From assembly GCA_026826555.1 (NCBI GenBank), contig JAKSZT010053928.1, forward strand, positions 2,734,691 through 2,798,690: a stretch of 64,000 nucleotides of DNA, written 5' to 3'. Every line of letters begins with the position of its first letter. Within the stretch, counting starts at the first letter, position 1. Of this stretch, positions 42,836-52,284 are shown piece after piece. The DNA is from Tolypeutes matacus. Its lineage: Eukaryota; Chordata; Mammalia; Cingulata; Chlamyphoridae. Below the pieces are notes generated by a model, which saw only the letters and a list, made by a program, of their open reading frames with translations, did not search any database and was not told the origin of the DNA. The position numbers were made by a program, and so were the translations under genes.

Positions 42836-43650
42836 TGAAAAATTGGCAAAGGACTGGAATAGACATTTATACAAAGAAGATATAGAAATGGCTAATAAAC
42901 ACATGAAAAGATGCTCAATATCATTAACCATTAGGGAAATGCAAATTGAAATCACAATGAAATACCACTTCACACCCACAAAAATGGCTATTATTAAAAA
43001 AACCGAAAATAACAAGTGCTGGAGAGGATGCAGAGAAACTGAAACTCTAGTTCACTGTTGGCAGGAATGTAAAATGATGCAGCGATTGGGGAAAACAATA
43101 TGGCGGTTCCTCAGAAAGTTAAATAGAGAATTACCATTTGACCTGGCAATCCTACTTCTAGTAATACAGCCAAACAGAGTAAAAACAGGGTTGCAAACAG
43201 ATACTTATACACAAATGTTTATAGCAGCATTATTCACAATGGCCAAGAACTGGAAAAAACCCAAATGTCTATTAACAAATGAAGGGATAAACAAAATGTG
43301 GTATGTATACAAAATGGAATATTATTTGGTCATAAGAAAAAAAATGAAGTTCTGACACATGCTGCAATTTGGAATAACCTTGAGAACATTATGTTCAGTG
43401 AAACAAGCAACACACATATGACCAAAACCTATATGAGATCATTTATAAGAGAAGACTAGAAATTTGCAGAAATAGAAAGTGGATTAGAGGTTATGGAGGA
43501 AGGGGGATGGGAGGAGGTAGAAGGGGAAAAGAGATAATTGGCGATGGTGTGGAGAGTGGATTTGTCCAACTGAAATGTAGAAGATTAATAACAAAGTGTT
43601 TATCATTCTAGGAATAACCCTATGCTCATGTGGAAAAAGTGGCTGTCTTG
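42836..43650 (+). mobile_element. L1 3' end, sense
   Basis: Starts abruptly inside ORF2 ('aaaattggcaaaggactgg') and runs through the ORF2 C-terminus. Beyond it come 'catgctgcaatttggaataa', 'gagaacattatgttcagtg' and a 3' UTR-like G-rich region 'ggggatgggaggaggtag'. The right edge is approximate. It is the sense partner of the antisense L1 on its left. Confidence 0.85.
42843..43355 (+). CDS. L1 ORF2p C-terminal fragment (170 codons, TTG-led, partial)
   Basis: The open frame encodes the ORF2p C-terminal Cys-rich end. C-X3-C-X7-H-X4-C is intact at residues 59, 63, 71 and 76 (CWRGC ... HCWQEC), followed by [12 protein letters not shown] and MEYYLVI blocks. It stops at KKMKF, earlier than the homologous frame at 3-647, probably through a frameshift in the A-rich run near 43339-43346. 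The first codon is TTG inside the family's coding sequence, so this is a truncated internal start, not a real initiation site. No function is expected. Confidence 0.82.
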   Translation: MAKDWNRHLYKEDIEMANKHMKRCSISLTIREMQIEITMKYHFTPTKMAIIKKTENNKCWRGCRETETLVHCWQECKMMQRLGKTIWRFLRKLNRELPFDLAILLLVIQPNRVKTGLQTDTYTQMFIAALFTMAKNWKKPKCLLTNEGINKMWYVYKMEYYLVIRKKMKF

Positions 43651-43654
43651 GTGC

Positions 43655-44915
43655 CCAACTCCCTCCTTCCCTCTACCACTTGTACCTCTCCTACCTGTTT
43701 GTTGAGGTTTAGAATCCCACGGTTACAGATTTATTCCTTGTTTAAATGCTATTTCCCATCACTTTTAGCATATCGAGTCTCATAAGTAGCTTAAACTTAG
43801 CACCACTAGTATGTATGAGCAGCTTTCCTGAGAATAGGTTTTGTAAGGATACGGAAGGAGGTGGGATGGGGAATTTGAGCCTGTGGAGAAAATATAGCAA
43901 TAATCCAGGGTTAACTCAAGACTCAGTTACTTTGAAAGGAAATAGGGCTAAATTGGAAATGATATAGAGAGGTGAATTGTGTTCAAAAGATAAATCTAGA
44001 TCTTTAGCTTATCAATTACTTTAAAACCACAAAGAATGATCTTAACAATTTTGAGGGACCACACAAAGGGGCTTCTTAGTTGCGAACAATGGAATTCAGT
44101 CTTGGCTAATTTAAGCAGAAGAGGAATTTATTAAAGGAGATTAAGTAGCATGGACCAGACAAATGGAGGCTCTGCAGCCAGGAATGGTGGCCAAAATCAA
44201 GCAGCAAGACTGATCCAGCAGAGAACCTTATGCCATTACTTTGGGCACAGATATTGCACTAGACACTACCAAAACCTCTGATACTGAATGCTGTCTGATT
44301 CCACAAGATCATCTGCCAAATTGCCTCTGGAAATGCATGTACTTTCACCAGAATGGAATATAAAAACACCTCCTTCTTGGATCACTAGCCTTCCTGATAA
44401 AGTCTGGTAGGGGGCATTGGATGGCTTGGAGGCTAGGCCAGTGACAGGGAGGTTGGAAAGGCAGGTGTCTGTCCCATACAGAGAAATGGATTCTGCTTCC
44501 TACTAAGACTCATAAACTGAGGAATCCCCTAATCCTAGGTAGGGCTTCGAGTGGAGCATGGAGACCAAATGGAATGACCATGGTCCACTGCCAAGAGTAG
44601 CTTCAGCACGCGCTCCTGATGCCTCCTAAAAGTTGCACAGAATGAAAGAGAACTTTAAGCTCTCATAACAAATGTTACTAAATATTTGAAAAGTAGTTCC
44701 ATTAAGTTCTTCTTTATCTACTTGCCAAAAGCCAGTATAATTCTGTTAAAATAAGGAAAACAAATGCTGTTTTTTAAAATAAGGTTTGACACATAAGGAT
44801 TTCCCTCATCTTTTTCAAATGTCATTTCTTCCATAGTCTCCAAACCTAGCTAGAAATAATGCAAGCAAACCATTAAAAATATTATGTAGCAAATAGTTCT
44901 GAGGATAGGTCTGCT
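43655..44915. other. Mixed unique DNA with a possible old repeat at about 44045-44520
   Basis: 'gttgcgaacaatggaattca', 'aagcagaagaggaatttatt' and 'gatccagcagagaacctta' resemble a widespread mammalian repeat that I cannot name. The rest is ordinary DNA. No coding sequence. Confidence 0.35.
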
Positions 44916-44924
44916 TATATGTCT

Positions 44925-45180
44925 GTAAAAATGGAGCTGTAGTTGCGGCAATAAATTTTGACTCAACTGCTGAGTGGCTCAGTCAAAAGGGTGTGTCATG
45001 TGACCATGGTGACAGGTGTTCATTCATAATTTGATGACTTCTCCACCTAGAATCTGGCAGCCTGACAGCCCAGCACCTGCTCAAACCAAGCAGTGAGCAA
45101 GGAGTCCCACAGCAGTAAACAAAGAGCTGTGGGAATAAAGAGATTTTTAATCATTCAATATTCTTTTTGTCTCATTGTCT
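44925..45180. promoter_or_regulatory. Candidate regulatory block with E-box/AP-1-like cluster
   Basis: Repeat-free DNA with gctgagtggctcagtc (imperfect dyad resembling an AP-1/MARE half-site pair) at about 44970, then gtcatgtgaccatggtgac at 44996-45014. The latter is a near-palindrome holding a CATGTGAC E-box, with an adjacent caggtg E-box. The density of dyad sites within 60 bp is unusual for this window. Function is inference. Confidence 0.3.
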
Positions 45181-45389
45181 AAGTATGTAAAATTCAGGCT
45201 AAAACCTTCACGGTGACCATAAAAAAGATTTGAAGACCTTGTCATTCTGCACAAAGCACAAGGAGCTGCCCGGAGAAACTATTTTCTGCAACTTTACAGA
45301 GGTATAAAAATGGATTGCAAAGAACATTAACAATTCAGTCTTATGGTATCTTTACAATTTTCAATGTGCATACCCACTTTGAGAGAACT

Positions 45390-45785
45390 GCAAAAATAAA
45401 AGCACCAGTATATAAAGATATATTCACAAAGATGTGTTTAATTCATTATTATCTGTAGTTGGGGGAAAAACAACCTAAATGTTCATTAGTAGGGGAATGG
45501 TTACAGTCTTACTGTGAACTATTACGTATTCATTTAAAAAGAATGAGTTAGATCTGTATGAATTGACTTAACATCCTAAACTGGAAGGATGTCCATAGAT
45601 ACTAGTATATTTTAATAATGTTGCTAAAATGTGTGTACAGTATAAACCCATTTGTACACAAATACATATGTGTTTGTACACTTATATTTGCTTGTGTGAG
45701 CGTTATTGAGAAGTATGCGGAAGAATACAAGCCACATTGTCACTTTTGCTAGGGGTTAGCAATCCAAGAAATGCTGGATGAAATT
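45390..45785 (+). mobile_element. Old L1M 3' fragment, sense
   Basis: 'gggggaaaaacaacctaaat', 'gttcattagtaggggaatgg', 'tttaaaaagaatgagttaga' and 'gtataaacccatttgtaca' are the ORF2 end/3' UTR of an ancient L1M subfamily. Decayed and non-coding. Confidence 0.72.
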
Positions 45786-45814
45786 ATTAGATTTTATTTT
45801 CTTGGACTGATGTA

Positions 45815-46235
45815 GCACATAGCTGTCTGGCCTTGCCTTCCTTCATGCTGTAGTTTATTGCAGTCTATGTTCCAGGCAGCGTTTGTCTCCCTAGTAACAC
45901 CTTGTGCTCTGTTCCCCTTAGGGCTCTGCTCAGGTAGTTCCCGCTTTCAGAACCTCCATCCCCAGCCCCACTTCACTGGTTAGCTGCATTGCTTCCTCGA
46001 GGTCTCCATTTAAGTGCTTTTTCTGACCCTCAAGTCAAGGCGAGGGACCTGCCCTCTCCAGGCGGTCTGTCCCACACTGCAATGCTCATCACCCTGTTGC
46101 AACAATCTCTTTGCCTGTCTGTCTCCTCTGCTGGAGCATAAGTCCCCTGCAGGGGCTGTGTCTATTCGTCTTTGCACCCTCAACATCTAATTCAGTGGCA
46201 TGGAATGGGTATTGGATAAACTCTGACCAAGTAGC
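45815..46235 (+). repeat. L2 LINE 3' end
   Basis: 'ttaagtgctttttctgaccc', 'cctgtctgtctcctctgctg', 'gcataagtcccctgcagggg', 'ctgtgtctattcgtctttg' and 'gcatggaatgggtattggat' follow the L2 3' end order. Strongly diverged. Confidence 0.65.
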
Positions 46236-46389
46236 AAGTGAAGAGGACTTCCAGGGGATAGGGAAAAAGAAAGAGGCAGGCGGGTTTCTTGGGAAAAACT
46301 TGGGAGGTCCTACAGGTACAGGGTCACCATGATTGGGTTCTAGGTTCCTAAACTGGTTCTCCAAGTGCAGCATTTTCACTTCTCAGGTT

Positions 46390-46609
46390 TTTGCAAACTG
46401 GAAATGGACTAAGTAAGGTGCTGCCACTTTTTAAAGGATTGATTTGTTCAGTTTATCATTCAATGCCCCTCCAATTTAGTACTTATGAACTTGCCAGAAC
46501 AGTTAATAACTATTCTTTATTAGCTTACTACATATGTACAAACAACTCAGTCATTGTATGCTTTATTAATATGTACCAATAAAATAGATTTGTTTAAAAA
46601 AAAAAAAAA
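46390..46609 (+). other. Possible retroposed transcript 3' end (poly(A) signal plus A tract)
   Basis: An AATAAA at 46578-46583 lies 12 bp before a 14-A tract at 46596-46609, the spacing of a cleaved and polyadenylated transcript copied into DNA. Upstream sequence is AT-rich 3' UTR-like and matches no repeat I know. No flanking duplication was found. It could be a 5'-truncated processed pseudogene or unrecognised retroposon. Confidence 0.3.
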
Positions 46610-46925
46610 GCAATTGAGAAAATTCATTGCAGAATGGAAGCTCTGAGAACTCTGCAGATACGATTGCAGCTACATGGTAAACAAGTCATATAGTTTTCGA
46701 TAGCAGAGGACTCATTCCTTGATTCTGCTAAAAGACAATTTTCCAAAAGGGTAAAATCATGACACTCACACAGATATAAAATGAACACCTGTTAAAGATT
46801 TTACTTTGCTCATTAATCAATGAGAGTACACAGACAGACGTTATAACCTATTTAAAAGAGAATCCAAAGAACGGACACATTTATGGATGACAAGCATTAA
46901 AATGGATGTGCAAATAGAGGCAAAA
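46610..46925. other. Non-repetitive AT-rich stretch
   Basis: No feature recognised between the A tract and the T tract. Confidence 0.35.
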
Positions 46926-46928
46926 CGG

Positions 46929-46956
<28 letters not shown>
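46929..46956. repeat. Isolated poly(T) tract
   Basis: An uninterrupted run of about 28 T between 'gcaaaacgg' and 'aataggtgg'. No SINE head or L1 tail is attached on either side. It may be a length-variable homopolymer. Confidence 0.85.
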
Positions 46957-46959
<3 letters not shown>

Positions 46960-47475
46960 GGTGGGGAAGGTCAATTGAACATCTCTGAATAGGCCAGTAT
47001 TTGCATATCTATAGACAAGAATTATTTTGCATTGTTCCTCGGTTATCCTTAATTTAGCAGAGTTATAAATAGATTGAAGATAATTAAACACTAGAATCAG
47101 GTAACCTGGAAGGTTGTCCTCTAGAGTCTAGACAATGCATAGCTTTCCACTGAAGCACACATTTTTCCTACAGTCCCCTTTATTCTCAGCACATTGAGGC
47201 TCTAAAAATGCCTCATATCAACCTAACATTCATGAGTGGGTTATCTGGTCTGTTTCTCCTCTCTCCCATCTTCCTAGGTTTGAGTTCCCTCCTTTTCATC
47301 ACATAAGGGCAAGGGAAATGATGATGGGAAAGCTCCACCTCCTTTATTTGATCAGGTAAATTCCACAGTTGTGCTGATTGTCCTGGCGTGCACGCCAAGA
47401 GTGCCCGCTCCAGCGGCTTTCCTCCTAATGGCCTTCTGCTCCAGGTGGACTTCTGTATCATGCTGCCCACGAAGC
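46960..47475. other. Non-repetitive stretch, no gene seen
   Basis: No recognised repeat or coding sequence. An 85-codon minus frame at 47213-47470 is not recognisable. Confidence 0.35.
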
Positions 47476-47482
47476 AGCGGTT

Positions 47483-47716
47483 CTTACACTCCAGTGTGCC
47501 TAAATGCCACCTGGGAGGTTTGCATGAAATGCAGACTCCTGGGCAGACTTAATGCATCAGAATCTCTGGGATGTCAGGGCTGCTGAATGGTGCCTGCCTG
47601 GTGTGGTCCTAGGGGACCAGAGGGTGGTACTCAGGAAACTGCATTTTTAACAGACACCCAAAACTATTCTGATGTGGGTGGTTCAAGAACTGGACTCTGA
47701 GAACCACATCTCTAGT
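47483..47716 (+). repeat. MER5-type element
   Basis: 'gcctaaatgccacctgggag', 'catgaaatgcagactcctgg', 'aatgcatcagaatctctggg', 'ctgcatttttaacagacacc', and 'aactggactctgagaaccac' match a MER5A/B-like hAT element. A central stretch (about 47572-47630) does not fit and may be an insertion or a related longer subtype. Confidence 0.75.
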
Positions 47717-47897
47717 GCTCCTTTCTGAGTGTTAGCTCATTCCATCATTCCTTTGGTTACTTATCCACTGTATTCTCACGAGTCACGGGTTTTTCTCCTT
47801 CTGAGTTGGCTATTGTCTCCTGAGGATTGTTCTGTGCAATCATATATCAAATGGTTGTAAATATTCTCTATAAATAACTTAATGTCCGGTTATTGTG

Positions 47898-47921
47898 TCA
47901 TCATCATCATCATCATCATCG
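47898..47921. repeat. (ATC)n microsatellite
   Basis: Eight tandem ATC units, then gcc. Confidence 0.9.
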
Positions 47922-48007
47922 CCTTCGTTACTAATATTATATTCTACTGCATTGCTGTCCTTACTGCATAGCACTCACTCAGCTCCCCATTCTCCTTTGC
48001 TAATAGG

Positions 48008-48285
48008 AACAACAACTTCCATTTACTGAATGACTGTGATGTACAAATATTATATATAATGCTTTATATATGCTATCTCATTTAACAGATTTAATCTTCA
48101 CAGTGAATACTCATCTACTACATGAATAAGAGGTAGGTGTTTTTATAGAAGAAGCAGCTGAGGTTTGGACAAGTTAAGTAACTAGACAATGCTAAGTAAT
48201 AAGCTTACAAGTTGTGATTGAAACCTGAGTCTTTCAAACTCAAACACCAGACTTTTTCCGTTCTACTCTGCTGCCTCTTGGTTAC
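48008..48285 (-). repeat. MIR SINE
   Basis: 'acttccatttactgaatgac', 'tgctatctcatttaacagat', 'gaagcagctgaggtttggac' and 'aagttaagtaactagacaat' match antisense MIR, including a relic of the head at the right end. Confidence 0.8.
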
Positions 48286-48289
48286 TCCT

Positions 48290-48780
48290 TCCTAGAGTTT
48301 TGCTTTCCCCTCGCTGCCACTTTATTTCTACTGCAGCCAGTCTTTCTGCCATCTCCTGCTGGAGGAGGTCCACAATGCCCATTCCCCCTGTGCTGCACCA
48401 CTCTGGGCTGTTTAGTTGCTGCTGCTTTTCCCGGTGCTCCCATCACCATCCCACGCTCCTAATATCTGCTCTGCGGAGGGAGCGCTGCCTTTTTATAGGT
48501 GCTCACCACCTTTTCCTCTATGGTTCTCCTGACTTTCAGCACAGGGAAAGGTTTGTCTCTCTACCAACAAAGAAACCCCATATTAGAGTAGTAAAGGATT
48601 GGCTTCTGACTGGTACTGCCCAGAAGACTGACCCACTCCCCCCAGGAAACAAGCTCCATCTCTCCAGTGCTTCCTCTTCATTTTGTTTTTCCAGACAGTT
48701 CCCCTCCGTCCTCTCATGTTTAAATCTTGCTCCACTGTTGCAAAGAAGTGTATGTCTATGTAAGCCAGATTAGTTGCTGC
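48290..48780. other. Unique stretch with a long but unsupported open frame
   Basis: A plus-strand frame of 157 codons (48300-48773) is open. Its translation is Ser/Pro/Leu/Cys/His-rich, shows no domain, and lies in CT-rich DNA. I do not call it a gene. Confidence 0.4.
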
Positions 48781-48809
48781 TTTTTCAGTGCTTTTTAAAA
48801 CTCTTTAGA

Positions 48810-49405
48810 ATGATCCAGTGCACTCGAGAAGATCCCACTGTATTTGGGTGCAATGTTCTGTATATGTCTAGTAGGTCCAGATCCTCTAATGTATTACTCA
48901 AGGCCTTAGTTTCTTTATTGATTCTCTGTCAAGGTGTTCTGTCTAATGTTGATAATGGTGTATTAAAGTTCCCCACTATGGGAAGCAGATGTGGCTCAAT
49001 CAGTAGGGCTCCCGTTTACCATATGGGAGGCCCCGGGTTCGATTCCCAGGGCCTCCTGGTGAAGGCAAGCCAGCCCACGTGGTGCGGTGAGCTGATGCAG
49101 CAGGACGACCCAGCAAGGGGAGACAAGCAGCAAGGGGGGCATAAATGAATAAATAAATAAAATCTTTAAACAAACAAACAAACAAACAAACAACAACAAC
49201 AAAAAACTATGCCGTGTGTGTGTGTGTTTAAAAAAAAAAAAAAAAAAAAAGTTCCCCACTATAATTGTAGAAGCATCTATTTCTCCACTTAGTTTTTTCT
49301 CAAAATTGCCTCGTATATTTTGAGGTACCCTGATTAGGTGCATAAATGTTTATGATTTTTCTTTCTTCTTGATAGATTACCCTTTTTATTAGTATATAGT
49401 GTTGG
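48810..49405 (-). mobile_element. L1 ORF2 fragment, antisense, interrupted by a SINE
   Basis: 'gatccagtgcactcgagaag' near 48811, 'tgtcaaggtgttctgtctaa', 'gtattaaagttccccact' and, after the SINE, 'ataattgtagaagcatctat' and 'cttcttgatagattaccct' are the reverse complement of mid-to-late L1 ORF2. The sequence rejoins exactly once the SINE and one duplication copy are removed. The left edge is approximate. Confidence 0.8.
48965..49262 (+). mobile_element. Well preserved DAS-SINE with body and 15-bp target duplication
   Basis: The element is 48980-49247, sense, flanked by exact aaagttccccactat copies at 48965-48979 and 49248-49262. The tRNA-like head has an A-box region (tggctcaatcagtagg, 48992-49007) and a perfect B box ggttcgattcc at 49036-49046. 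A body follows (gcaagccagcccacgtg ... gacaagcagcaagg), then an (AAAT)/(AAAC)-rich region, a (GT)n and an A20 tail. An exact duplication and intact boxes make this the youngest-looking insertion here. It may still be a Pol III template. Confidence 0.92.
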
Positions 49406-50050
49406 ATGTGGGGGGCATGCAGGACAGGGCACACCTGGGGCAGGCTTCTAAGAAGTGTGTGAGTGTTCACCTTGTCATAGTATGTTGTATCAGTGGGTGG
49501 AGACCCACATAATGAGCAGGAAAGTATTGGACTCCCATCCTGGGGAGTCCTGCTATGTTCTCAGATAGAGGGGCAGGAGTCTCTCAAGAGCATGGGCAGT
49601 GCCTAATAGGGGAGGACAGGCCAGTATGTCAAGCCCTCAATGTTGTTGCAAGTAACTATGAATCCTGTTCTTCAAGGAGTGTAGCTTGGTGGTTGCCATG
49701 GATCCTGGGGGAAGGGGAGGGAGGAATAGAATAGATGGAACAGGTGGCATTTTTGGGGTGTCAGAATTGTTCTACATGGTCTTGCAATGATGGATATAGG
49801 GATATAGACCAAGCTAAATTTTATCAAAATTTATAAAAGTGTGTGGTCCAAAATGTAAACCATAATATAAATCATTGACTATGGTTAGTAACAATGCTTC
49901 AATATTTGTACATCAATTATGAGAAATGTACCATCCACATGTAAAATGTTATTAAGAAGGGAAGTTGGTTATATAAGAATCCCCTGTATTCTGTACATGA
50001 CTATTCTGTAACCTAAATCTTCTTTGAAGATAAAATGAAAAAAAAAAAAA
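49403..50050 (+). mobile_element. Internally deleted copy of an L1-tailed non-coding retroposon
   Basis: About 285 bp of 5' body ('gtggagacccacataatgag', 'cctggggagtcctgctatg') aligns with the 5' part of the long copy at 50.69-52.28 kb. At about 49690 it jumps to the region matching 51917 onwards, so roughly 870 bp of the long form is missing. The rest ('tctacatggtcttgcaatga', 'gtacatcaattatgagaaat', 'gtaccatccacatg') is the L1-like 3' tail ending in A13 against the assembly gap. No coding sequence. Confidence 0.75.
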
Positions 50051-50450
50051 NNNNNNNNNNNNNNNNNNNNNNNNNNNNNNNNNNNNNNNNNNNNNNNNNN
50101 NNNNNNNNNNNNNNNNNNNNNNNNNNNNNNNNNNNNNNNNNNNNNNNNNNNNNNNNNNNNNNNNNNNNNNNNNNNNNNNNNNNNNNNNNNNNNNNNNNNN
50201 NNNNNNNNNNNNNNNNNNNNNNNNNNNNNNNNNNNNNNNNNNNNNNNNNNNNNNNNNNNNNNNNNNNNNNNNNNNNNNNNNNNNNNNNNNNNNNNNNNNN
50301 NNNNNNNNNNNNNNNNNNNNNNNNNNNNNNNNNNNNNNNNNNNNNNNNNNNNNNNNNNNNNNNNNNNNNNNNNNNNNNNNNNNNNNNNNNNNNNNNNNNN
50401 NNNNNNNNNNNNNNNNNNNNNNNNNNNNNNNNNNNNNNNNNNNNNNNNNN
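50051..50450. other. Assembly gap (400 N) bounded by poly(A) on both sides
   Basis: The 400 undetermined bases follow 13 A and are followed by 26 A. Any open frame spanning it is an artefact of the Ns. The true content may be only a long A tract, or an unresolved insertion. Confidence 0.99.
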
Positions 50451-50476
50451 AAAAAAAAAAAAAAAAAAAAAAAAAA
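50451..50476 (+). repeat. Poly(A) tract right of the gap
   Basis: 26 A before gacactggggg. It may be the continuation of the tail of the retroposon on the left, or the tail of another element hidden in the gap. Confidence 0.85.
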
Positions 50477-50684
50477 GACACTGGGGGAATAAATGGAAGA
50501 AAATGTTACTGTACATACAAGACAACAGATCTTACAGTGATGGAAGACATAATGCCAAAATTAATTTTTTAATTTTATTTTTTTATTATTTCAAATTCTT
50601 TTTAATTTTTTGTATTTTATTTGTCATTTTAAAAACTATCATTATTGTTTCATTTTCTTATTAATTTTATTTGGTTATTTTGTT
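50477..50684. other. AT-rich spacer
   Basis: Very T-rich from 50560 on. No family recognised. Confidence 0.35.
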
Positions 50685-52279
50685 GGCTTTATTTTTTAAG
50701 AAGTTTTGGATCACAGAAGGGTTACAACTGTGGTAGGGGAGAATCATTGGTGCAGGATGTCAGTGATGGGGGATGCATGGGAAGAGGTTCACCTGGGGCA
50801 TACCTGTAAGGCACATGGATGTGTTCAAGTGTTCGAGGGGCATTGTCACGGTGGGTGGAGATCCACACAATAACCGAAAGAATATCCAATTTCCATCTTG
50901 GGGAGTTCTGCCACATTCTCTCATGGAAAAGAAAGACTCCCCTGAGTACAGGGGCAATGACTAGTGAAGGAGGATGGACCATTAATGGGCCTTTGATATT
51001 GATGACTGTACTTATGAACCTTTACTTTTGAAATTAAAACTTAGCCTAGTATTATAGATTGCCTAAGAGTTACCGCCTGAAAGCCTCCTTGTTGCTCAAA
51101 TGTGGCCTCTCTCTAAGCCAAACTCAGCATATAAATGCATTCCCCCTGGTGTGGGACATGACTCCTGGGGATAAGCCTCCCTGGCCCTGGAGGAATTACT
51201 AACAAGCACCAACTAGCAATGCAACTGGAAAAAGACCTTGACCAAAAGGGGGAAAGGGTAAAGACAAATGAGTTTATATGGCTAAGAGACTTAAAGTGAG
51301 TTGGGAGGTCACTCCAAAGGTTATGCTTATGTATATCTCAGCAGGATCTCATTAACTGCCACAGTAAATATAGCCTCAAAGAACGGGACTCCTGAGGGCT
51401 CTGGAGACATCCAGACACTATAGGCTGGGCTGACAGCTCAAGAATTCAGCACCCTGTAAGTGGGCCCTACTTTGAAATTTATGCTCCCCAATGTGACAGA
51501 GTTGGACTCAGTTGTGGTTTCCCTACACATGGCTCTTCTGCCCCTTCTCTTTGAACCTATAGTTAGTACTAGAGTTGATAGGTGTACGTCCAAGAGACTT
51601 AAATCTTTGGGCTGTTCATGTGCCACTTGGGTCGTGAATCTCAACAGAGTTGCAATACCTACTCTCCAGTTCATTGAACTCACCCAGGACAACTAACAAG
51701 GAAATGATGATGGACAATGACCATCCCAATGAACAGAGAGAGTCTGCAACTGCAAGCAAGATTGTCCCATCCATCTGCCTCAGAGGCGGAGTGGGCATCA
51801 CTATACCAGGATCCTCAGGATTGGGGAATGAACAATGGTCTAGAGTAGACTTAACATTATTCTACTATAGACTTATTGTGATTCTAGCAATGGATGAACT
51901 GTTATCATTGATGTGGAGGCGGTGGTCACTGGAGGTTCTGAGGGGAGGGAGAGAGAAAAACAGGTGTAATATGGGGGCATTTTTTGAGACTTGGGAATTG
52001 TCCTGAGTGACAATGCAATGACAGATACAGGCTAGTATATATCTTGTCATAACTTACAAAATTGTGCAGGAGAGAGTTTAAACTATAATGTAAACTTCCA
52101 CACTTAGTGGCAATGCTCCAATATGTGTTCATCAATTGGAACAAACGTACCACACTAATGAAGGATGTTGTAATGTGGGAAAGTGTGGGAGGGGTAGGGA
52201 ATGGGACATATGGGAATCCCCTAAATTTTTTATGCATCATTTCTGTAATCTAACTATCTTTAAAAAATAAAAAAAATAA
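50685..52279 (+). mobile_element. Long copy of an L1-tailed non-coding retroposon (possibly undescribed or xenarthran)
   Basis: About 1.6 kb. It opens with tttattttttaagaagtttt and an adjacent ggatcacagaag, roughly the reverse complement of its own 3' end (52240-52272). The body carries blocks 'gtgtgggacatgactcctgg', 'gaccaaaagggggaaaggg', 'tactctccagttcattgaac' and 'ggtcactggaggttctgag'. The final 250 bp are an L1MA-like 3' tail ('tcatcaattggaacaaacgt', 'accacactaatgaaggatg'), ending in an A-rich tail. The longest frame, 118 codons at 51650-52006, resembles nothing and is interrupted in the shorter copy. It is therefore probably a non-autonomous element moved by L1. Confidence 0.75.
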
Positions 52280-52284
52280 TCAGT

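Noticed and set aside
42843..43355. A functional gene starting at TTG
   Set aside because: The frame is the truncated C-terminus of L1 ORF2; the TTG is an internal codon, not a start site.
41485..43650. Single L1 with twin-priming 5' inversion
   Set aside because: In twin priming the two arms cover different, adjoining parts of the element. Here both arms contain the same ORF2 C-terminal region, so two insertions or a rearrangement is more likely.
48300..48773. 157-codon plus-strand frame
   Set aside because: No recognisable domain, low-complexity Ser/Pro/Leu composition, CT-rich DNA, and no splice or promoter context.
48980..49056. Possible tRNA gene
   Set aside because: A and B boxes are present, but the sequence does not close into a cloverleaf acceptor stem and continues into a SINE body and A-tail flanked by a target duplication.
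49969..50664. Open frames of 170-209 codons across the N block
   Set aside because: They consist mainly of undetermined bases flanked by poly(A)/poly(T) codons; artefact of the gap.
51650..52006. 118-codon frame in the long retroposon as a transposition protein
   Set aside because: No motif of any reverse transcriptase, nuclease or RNA-binding protein. Most of the region is missing from the internally deleted copy and the frame is not conserved.
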